12,053 nt of DNA, from positions 1-12,053 of the forward strand of contig DOYA01000078.1 in the NCBI GenBank assembly GCA_003518755.1, in the 5' to 3' direction. A program made the position numbers and the translations under genes. The notes below the pieces were generated by a model. The model saw only the letters and a program-made list of their open reading frames with translations, did no database searches and was not told where the DNA came from. Shown piece by piece: positions 7,334-12,053 of the stretch (position 1 is its first letter; each line of letters starts with the position of its first letter). The DNA is from Clostridiales bacterium. Lineage in GTDB: Bacteria; Bacillota; Clostridia; TANB77; CAG-508.

Positions 7334-7362
7334 TTGACAACAAGATGTTTTTATAGTAGAAT
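7334..7362 (+). promoter_or_regulatory. Sigma-A promoter of the WG-repeat operon
   Basis: Perfect -35 TTGACA (7334-7339), a 17-base spacer and -10 TAGAAT (7357-7362). The predicted start near 7369 leaves a 27-base untranslated leader before the ATG at 7396. Confidence 0.85.
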
Positions 7363-7395
7363 AATCTTGAAAAATTAGATTTAATTGGAGGCAAT

Positions 7396-8910
7396 ATGAG
7401 TAGAGGAAGAAGATATAATGAAGATGAAAGAATAAATATGAAAAAGGTATGTGCAGTAATTATTGCATTTATAGTAATAATTATAGTGGCTATTATGATT
7501 AGAAAACTATTAATCACAGCTAAAAATACAAAACCTGCAGAAGCAATAAATTATTATGCATTATATCAAGACAATAAATGGGGAATAATTGGAACAAATG
7601 GTGAAATAATAATAAATCCAATGTATCAAGAGATACCTATTGTTGTTGATAAGGAAAAAGATATATTTTTATTTACTTATGATATAAATGAGGAAGAAGG
7701 TACATATAAAACAAAAGCAGTAAATAAAAATAATGAAGAATTGTGGAATAACTATGATAAAATTGAAGCGTTAGAAAACTATGATAGTTCTGAAAATGTT
7801 TGGTATGAAAAAAATGCATTAAAAGTCCAAAAAGATGGAAAATGGGGATTAATCAATTTAGAGGGTAAAGAAATATCAGAAGTTATATATGATGATATAA
7901 AAACATTAAAAGGAATAGAAAACAGTATTTTAGTAAAAAAAGATGACAAATATGGATTATTAAATTGCAAAGGTGTAAAAATACTAGATACAGTTTATTC
8001 TGATATTACTTGCTTTGGGGATAATTATATTAATGGTTATATCACAAAGAATGAAGATGGAAAATATGGAATTGTTAATGTATCAGGAGAAACAATACTT
8101 GATAATACTTATGAAGAAATAGAGAATATATATAGTGATAAATATTTTGTTATTGTTGAAAATGGAAAACAACAATTAATTAATAAAGAGAAAGAAAAAG
8201 TACTTACAGATAATTTTGATGAAATAAAGCAAATTACATCATTTGGAATAGTATTTATTAAGGATAGTAAATACGGAATTATGGATTTTGAAGGAAATAT
8301 CCTATTAGATGCAGAATTTGATGTGTTAAACGAAGTAAACACAGGGGTACTTTTAGCACAAAAAGATGGTAAAGTTGGATTAATTGATAAAGAAAAAAAT
8401 GAGAAGGTAGCATTTAATTTTAAGAATATTTATTATAATGATAAAGCCAATATTTATATTGCAGAAAATGAAGATTTAACACAAACAATTATAGATTCAA
8501 ATTTTGAAACTAAAATGATTGGAATTTTATCTGAACTAAATACAGATAAAGGATATATGAAAATAAAGATAGATGATGGATATAAATATTATAACTATAA
8601 ATTTGAAGAAAAGGACATAAAAGATATTTATATAAATAATAATATTTATTTAAGTAAAAAAGACGGAAAATTCGGATTTGTTGATAGTAAAGGAAATGTA
8701 GTTGTTGATTATAATTATGATGATGCAACTGAAATAAATGAATATGGTTATGCTGCAATAAAAAAAGATGGATTATGGGGATCAATAGATAAAGAAGGAA
8801 AGATAGTTGCAGAACCAACATATAATTTAGACAACAATTTGAAAATTGATTTTATAGGAAAATGGCATTTAGGTGTAGATTTAAATATGAACTACTATTG
8901 TGATAAATAA
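7396..8910 (+). CDS. Membrane-anchored WG-repeat (KWG) protein
   Basis: 504 residues. The ATG at 7396 follows GGAGG (7387-7391). One membrane helix (about 17-37) follows a short basic N-terminus, so the repeat region probably faces outward. WG-type repeats, each a short beta unit reading K-W/Y/F-G-I/L-hydrophobic then E-G-K-E, start near residues 61, 149, 185, 223, 292, 326, 425 and 460. Degenerate units at about 258 and 350-400 fill the gaps, so some nine to eleven units span residues 55-475. WG repeats are thought to serve as interaction scaffolds; no ligand can be named. It is first in a probable two-gene operon, 30 bases before the next gene, with its own strong promoter. Family confidence is high; function is open. 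Confidence 0.9.
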   Translation: MSRGRRYNEDERINMKKVCAVIIAFIVIIIVAIMIRKLLITAKNTKPAEAINYYALYQDNKWGIIGTNGEIIINPMYQEIPIVVDKEKDIFLFTYDINEEEGTYKTKAVNKNNEELWNNYDKIEALENYDSSENVWYEKNALKVQKDGKWGLINLEGKEISEVIYDDIKTLKGIENSILVKKDDKYGLLNCKGVKILDTVYSDITCFGDNYINGYITKNEDGKYGIVNVSGETILDNTYEEIENIYSDKYFVIVENGKQQLINKEKEKVLTDNFDEIKQITSFGIVFIKDSKYGIMDFEGNILLDAEFDVLNEVNTGVLLAQKDGKVGLIDKEKNEKVAFNFKNIYYNDKANIYIAENEDLTQTIIDSNFETKMIGILSELNTDKGYMKIKIDDGYKYYNYKFEEKDIKDIYINNNIYLSKKDGKFGFVDSKGNVVVDYNYDDATEINEYGYAAIKKDGLWGSIDKEGKIVAEPTYNLDNNLKIDFIGKWHLGVDLNMNYYCDK

Positions 8911-8940
8911 TATATAAGAACAAAAGGTAAGGAGAAAAAA

Positions 8941-10176
8941 ATGGAGCTAAAGACGAGGTACCAATATACATACTTTATAAATCCCTTTATAATAAAGGAG
9001 AGCAAATATTCAAAATATATATTAAAACTACTTAAAGATAAAAGATTTGATTTGAGGGTTTTTGATAAAAACAAAGATTTAGAAATATATACACATTTTT
9101 TGCCTAAAATTAGAGAACTGCTTTTTAGTACATTTGAATTATCAGAAAAGCAAAAAATAATTAAATTTAATGAATTACCATTAGAAACTAAATCTGCTGT
9201 TTTAGCTAAATATCCATGTGTTACATTTGAATACAAATTACCACAAGATATTCAAGGTAAAACAGTTGATGAAAACAGTATATTTTTCAAAATTCAAAAA
9301 ATAGGAATTGTATTATTTAATACAGGAATTTGTTTTCTTTATTTAAAAACCAATATTGAAGATAGTGAAGAATTTAGTAATGTATTAAATTTTAATTATA
9401 AATTTAGAGACATTAACCAAGAAGGAAATAATTTAAATAACTATGATAATATAAAGGTACAGGAAGATTCTTTTGAAAATGTATCAGCTATAAAAGATTT
9501 TATTTCAAGTATTACTGGTGAAAATATTGATGCTTTAAAATACAATATTGATATAGAAAGGTTTTATACATATTCTTTTACATGTATTAAACAGGATAGT
9601 TGGAATATAAACACATCATTTGACAATATAAAAAATGAATTTTTGAAATATGTAAATATTTTACCTTTTGATAGTGATAAGAATATCGATATTATTGAAA
9701 GCTCTAAAGTAGTTGCAAATTCCAAGTTTTCTAAAATAGGAATTACAAAACTAGGTGTAAATTTACTTAGTTCAGATTGTGATTTAAATAATTATACAGT
9801 ATTGCCTGTAGAATTTGAAAGTCAATATTTCTATTCATATTTGCTTTCTTTATATCTTAAAATATATTTACAGAAATTAAATTATGAGTTTAAAGAAGGA
9901 AAAGGTATTGAAAAGAGTAGAAAGGCATTTATAGATTTTACAAAAAATATTTGGATACAAGAAATTACGTCAGAAGATATTGGAAGTTTATATTATAATT
10001 ATTTAAAAGAAAGCCTTGAAGTTGAAAAAACATATAATGAAGTAAAAAATAAGTATAATATATTATATAGTGAATTAAAGATTGAAAAGAGTGAAAAAAT
10101 GACAAGATTTGTATTTCTTGTTCTAATTGTTACATTGATTTTTAATATTGTTAATTTTATTTTGTATTTTAAATGA
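8941..10176 (+). CDS. Tail-anchored protein of unknown function (411 residues)
   Basis: I do not recognise a named family. The ATG at 8941 follows AAGGAG (8929-8934). The first 350 residues look soluble and mixed alpha/beta, with conspicuous blocks KLLKDKRFDLRVF, LPLETKSAVLAKYPCVTFEY and ENSIFFKIQKIGIVLFNTGICFLYLKTN. Residues about 358-386 are a charged, probably coiled-coil helix. Residues 388-410 (FVFLVLIVTLIFNIVNFILYF) form one C-terminal membrane helix, so the bulk should be cytoplasmic. The layout loosely recalls CorA-like proteins (soluble domain, long helix, C-terminal membrane end), but there is only one membrane helix and no GMN motif, so that label is not used. It lies 30 bases after the WG-repeat gene, probably cotranscribed, and ends at a terminator. 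Confidence 0.8.
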   Translation: MELKTRYQYTYFINPFIIKESKYSKYILKLLKDKRFDLRVFDKNKDLEIYTHFLPKIRELLFSTFELSEKQKIIKFNELPLETKSAVLAKYPCVTFEYKLPQDIQGKTVDENSIFFKIQKIGIVLFNTGICFLYLKTNIEDSEEFSNVLNFNYKFRDINQEGNNLNNYDNIKVQEDSFENVSAIKDFISSITGENIDALKYNIDIERFYTYSFTCIKQDSWNINTSFDNIKNEFLKYVNILPFDSDKNIDIIESSKVVANSKFSKIGITKLGVNLLSSDCDLNNYTVLPVEFESQYFYSYLLSLYLKIYLQKLNYEFKEGKGIEKSRKAFIDFTKNIWIQEITSEDIGSLYYNYLKESLEVEKTYNEVKNKYNILYSELKIEKSEKMTRFVFLVLIVTLIFNIVNFILYFK

Positions 10177-10181
10177 TGTAT

Positions 10182-10228
10182 GAGGTCAGAGGTTGGAAGT
10201 ATGATTTTTGGCTTCTTACCTCGTTTTT
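10182..10228 (+). terminator. Intrinsic terminator of the WG-repeat operon
   Basis: GAGGT (10182-10186) pairs with ACCTC (10218-10222), extended inward by an imperfect stem with several G-T pairs (AGAGGTTGG with TTTTGGCTTCT), and is followed by five Ts (10224-10228). Confidence 0.75.
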
Positions 10229-10270
10229 AATAGGTATGTATAAAGATTTTACTAGAATTGTAGGAGTTAT

Positions 10271-10648
10271 ATGAGAGTTAAGTGTGGAGTTGATATAATA
10301 GAAATTTCCAGAGTTCAGAAAAGTATTGACAATTTAGGAGTTAGTTTTTTAAATAAAATATTTACAGAAAAAGAAATTGAATATTGTGAAAAAAAAGGAA
10401 AGTCTAGATATGAACATTATGCGGCTAGATTTGCAGTAAAAGAAGCGGTATTTAAAGCGATATCAAAAACATTAGAAGATAAATACTCAATTTCTTGGAA
10501 AAATATTGAAACTACTAATGATGAGCAAGGAAGACCTAGAGTTGAAATAACAAATATTAATAACAATATCATTGAAGATATAGATATTAGTATTTCACAC
10601 TGTAAAGAATATGCTATAGCAAATGCAGTTGTAGTATTGAATAATTAA
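10271..10648 (+). CDS. acpS: Holo-[acyl-carrier-protein] synthase
   Basis: 125 residues, the usual AcpS length. The enzyme transfers the 4'-phosphopantetheine arm from coenzyme A to a serine of apo-acyl carrier protein, activating it for fatty acid synthesis; it is cytoplasmic, Mg-dependent and usually trimeric. The N-terminal GVDIIEISR motif carries metal ligand Asp8, and RFAVKEAVFKA carries Glu58, the two hallmark residues. The C-terminal DISISHCKEYAIANAVV matches the family's last conserved block. The start ATG at 10271 follows AGGAG (10262-10266) closely. It lies after the terminator at 10182-10228 and before tatD; whether it shares a transcript with tatD depends on whether the GC-rich hairpin at 10698-10720 ends transcription. 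Confidence 0.96.
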   Translation: MRVKCGVDIIEISRVQKSIDNLGVSFLNKIFTEKEIEYCEKKGKSRYEHYAARFAVKEAVFKAISKTLEDKYSISWKNIETTNDEQGRPRVEITNINNNIIEDIDISISHCKEYAIANAVVVLNN

Positions 10649-10722
10649 TAATGAATGGTGAATAATGAATAGTAAATAATAGTAATTGAATGCTGTAGGG
10701 GTCGGCGTCCTCGACGACCCTA
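10649..10722. repeat. Probable intergenic interspersed repeat with GC-rich hairpin
   Basis: The first half is a near-tandem run of short units of the form TGAATAATGAATAGT (about 10651-10680). The second half (10695-10722) is strikingly GC-rich: GGGTCG (10699-10704) pairs with CGACCC (10715-10720) around a 10-base loop. The base composition is unlike anything around it. It resembles short interspersed repeats I associate with gut Firmicute intergenic spaces. It may also act as a terminator for acpS. Confidence 0.55.
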
Positions 10723-10740
10723 AAAAGATAAGGAGAAAAC

Positions 10741-11520
10741 ATGAATTTTTTTGACAGCCATATGCATATTGATGATAGTAAATTTGATCAAGATAGAGAA
10801 GAAGTGCTACAAAAAATATATAAACAAGGTGTTACAAAAGCAATAGACTTGGGTTGTGATATCCAATCTTCGAAAAAGGTATTACAAATAGCAAATCAAA
10901 CAAACTTTATATATGCTGCAGTAGGACTTCATCCAGAAGAAATTCCACAAAATGAAGATGAATTGTGGAAAATACTAGATGAAATTAAAAATTTAGCAAT
11001 CAATAATAAAAAAGTAGTAGCAATAGGTGAAATTGGATTAGACTATTACTGGAGAAAAGATAATAAAGAATTACAAAAAACAGCATTTGTTTCACAAATT
11101 GAGTTGGCTAATGAATTGGGTTTACCAATTTCAATTCATACTAGAGATGCAATTGATGATATGATACAAATTATAATGAATAATCAAGTAATGAAATCAG
11201 GAGTTCTTCATTGTTGTCCATTTAATCCAGAACTAGTTAAACATGGTTTGGAAGCTGGTTTATATATTGGTTTTGGTGGAACTTGTACCTTTAAAAATTC
11301 AAAAAATGCTAAAAGAATATTAGAAATGGTACCATTAGATAGAATTTTAATAGAAACAGATTCTCCTTACTTAGCTCCAGAGCCAGTAAGAGGAACAAGA
11401 AATGACTCAAGCAATTTAATACATATAGTTAATAAAATTGCTGAATATAAGAATATTTCACCTGAAGAAATTGCAGATATTACATACAAAAATGCAGAAA
11501 AATTATTTTTTAATAATTAA
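10741..11520 (+). CDS. tatD: TatD-family metal-dependent hydrolase (DNase)
   Basis: 259 residues, a full-length TatD-type TIM barrel. TatD enzymes are Mg-dependent 3'-5' exonucleases implicated in DNA repair and turnover. Metal and catalytic residues are all visible: DSHMHID with His7 and His9, GEIGLDYY with Glu97, ISIHTRDA with His133, VLHCCPF with His157 and ETDSPYLAPEPVRG with Asp207. The HCC instead of the more usual HCF after His157 is a minor variant. The ATG at 10741 follows AAGGAG (10730-10735). The ribosome binding site of the next small gene overlaps its stop codon, so the genes to 12053 form one operon. Family assignment is near certain; the exact cellular substrate is inferred from the family. 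Confidence 0.96.
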   Translation: MNFFDSHMHIDDSKFDQDREEVLQKIYKQGVTKAIDLGCDIQSSKKVLQIANQTNFIYAAVGLHPEEIPQNEDELWKILDEIKNLAINNKKVVAIGEIGLDYYWRKDNKELQKTAFVSQIELANELGLPISIHTRDAIDDMIQIIMNNQVMKSGVLHCCPFNPELVKHGLEAGLYIGFGGTCTFKNSKNAKRILEMVPLDRILIETDSPYLAPEPVRGTRNDSSNLIHIVNKIAEYKNISPEEIADITYKNAEKLFFNN

Positions 11521-11531
11521 AGGAGGAAAAC

Positions 11532-11675
11532 ATGTTAGAAGTTAAAAGAGATGATTTTGATGAAAGCCTAGAAGATATTATGGCATCAATTAACAGTATT
11601 TTAAATAAGACTGGAAAAGGATATGAAACTAAAGAAGATAATGATAATGAAAATGATAATAAGAAAGGGGAATGA
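11532..11675 (+). CDS. Small acidic protein of unknown function (47 residues)
   Basis: An ATG at 11532 is preceded by AAGGAGG (11520-11526) that overlaps the tatD stop. The ORF ends with TGA at 11673-11675, two bases before the next ATG at 11678. The N-terminal two thirds (EVKRDDFDESLEDIMASINS) look like an amphipathic helix; the tail is a low-complexity run of D, N, E and K. The perfect ribosome binding site and tight packing between tatD and yqeY strongly suggest a real gene. I do not recognise a family; a partner-binding role is a guess. Confidence 0.75.
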   Translation: MLEVKRDDFDESLEDIMASINSILNKTGKGYETKEDNDNENDNKKGE

Positions 11676-11677
11676 AT

Positions 11678-12053
11678 ATGTTAAAAGAACAATTAATGCA
11701 AGACTTAAAAGATGCTATGAAGGAAAAAGACACAGTAAAGAAAGACACTGTACAAATGGTAAGAGCAGCAATACTTCAAATTGAAAAGGACAAAGGAATA
11801 GAAGTTGATGATGCAAAAATAATAGAGATTATTGCAAAAGAAGTAAAAACTAAAAAAGATGCTTTAGTAGATTTTGAAAAAGGTGGAAGACAAGACTTAA
11901 TAGACCAAACAAATGCCGAAATTGAGATATTAAGCAAGTATTTACCAAAACAATTATCAAAAGAGGAAATAAAAGAAATAGTTCAAAATATAGTTAATGA
12001 CCTTGGTGCAACATCAATGAAGGATATGGGACCTGTTATGAAAGAGGCAAAAA
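11678..12053 (+). CDS. yqeY: GatB/YqeY-domain protein, 3' end outside the window
   Basis: An ATG at 11678 with AAAGGGG just upstream opens a frame of 125 whole codons running to the window edge without a stop. YqeY proteins are usually about 150 residues, so roughly 20-25 are missing. The helical start MLKEQLMQDLKDAMKEKD, the VRAAILQIEKDKG block, GRQDLIDQTNAEIEILSKYLPKQLS and the MKDMGPVMKEAK segment are characteristic. The family shares a tRNA-binding-like domain with the GatB subunit of Glu/Asp-tRNA amidotransferase; its own role is not firmly known. It is the third gene of the tatD operon. Confidence 0.93.
   Translation, partial: MLKEQLMQDLKDAMKEKDTVKKDTVQMVRAAILQIEKDKGIEVDDAKIIEIIAKEVKTKKDALVDFEKGGRQDLIDQTNAEIEILSKYLPKQLSKEEIKEIVQNIVNDLGATSMKDMGPVMKEAK

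Noticed and set aside
8941..10176. CorA-type magnesium transporter
   Set aside because: Only one C-terminal membrane helix and no GMN motif.

Overview
The window reads as chromosomal DNA of a strongly AT-rich, low-GC Firmicute of clostridial type. AAGGAGG-like ribosome binding sites precede most genes, start codons are ATG with one TTG, and sigma-A promoters with 17-base spacers are easy to see. A prepilin-like secreted protein, WG-repeat and YitT-type proteins and a large serine recombinase fit gut-associated Clostridia. This placement is inference from gene content and base composition.

Left flank (1-1130): a ComEA-type competence protein ends at a strong bidirectional terminator. Two divergent tRNA-Arg genes follow: CCU anticodon on the minus strand and ACG on the plus strand. 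Each has its own near-consensus promoter in the 106 bases between them.

Accessory region (about 1130-6300): this looks like mobile-element cargo placed after tRNA-Arg(ACG). It holds (i) a small unknown gene preceded by hairpins that can pair in mutually exclusive ways; (ii) a consensus promoter, a start-stop mini-ORF, a 20-codon upstream ORF and an intrinsic terminator overlapping the end of that ORF, all in front of a large serine recombinase; (iii) the recombinase itself, broken near its 5' end by an apparent one-base insertion that separates the catalytic serine from the rest; (iv) about 400 bases without a convincing gene that fold into nested long-range helices and contain a diverged 27-base repeat whose two copies have separate complementary partners; (v) a small unknown gene; (vi) a divergently read XRE-type repressor; and (vii) a 411-residue prepilin-like protein. 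The C-terminus of that protein resembles the C-type-lectin variable domain of diversity-generating retroelement (DGR) targets. No reverse transcriptase or template repeat lies in the window.

Right flank (6365-12053): mostly ordinary genes. A YitT-family membrane protein is followed by an imperfect 104-base inverted-repeat structure. A promoter then drives a membrane-anchored WG-repeat protein and a tail-anchored protein of unknown function. After a terminator come AcpS, a short intergenic repeat, TatD nuclease, a 47-residue acidic protein and the start of a YqeY-family protein that runs off the window.

The three points most worth following are the probable DGR-type variable protein, the structured non-coding segment downstream of the recombinase, and the attenuator-like leader in front of the frameshifted recombinase.
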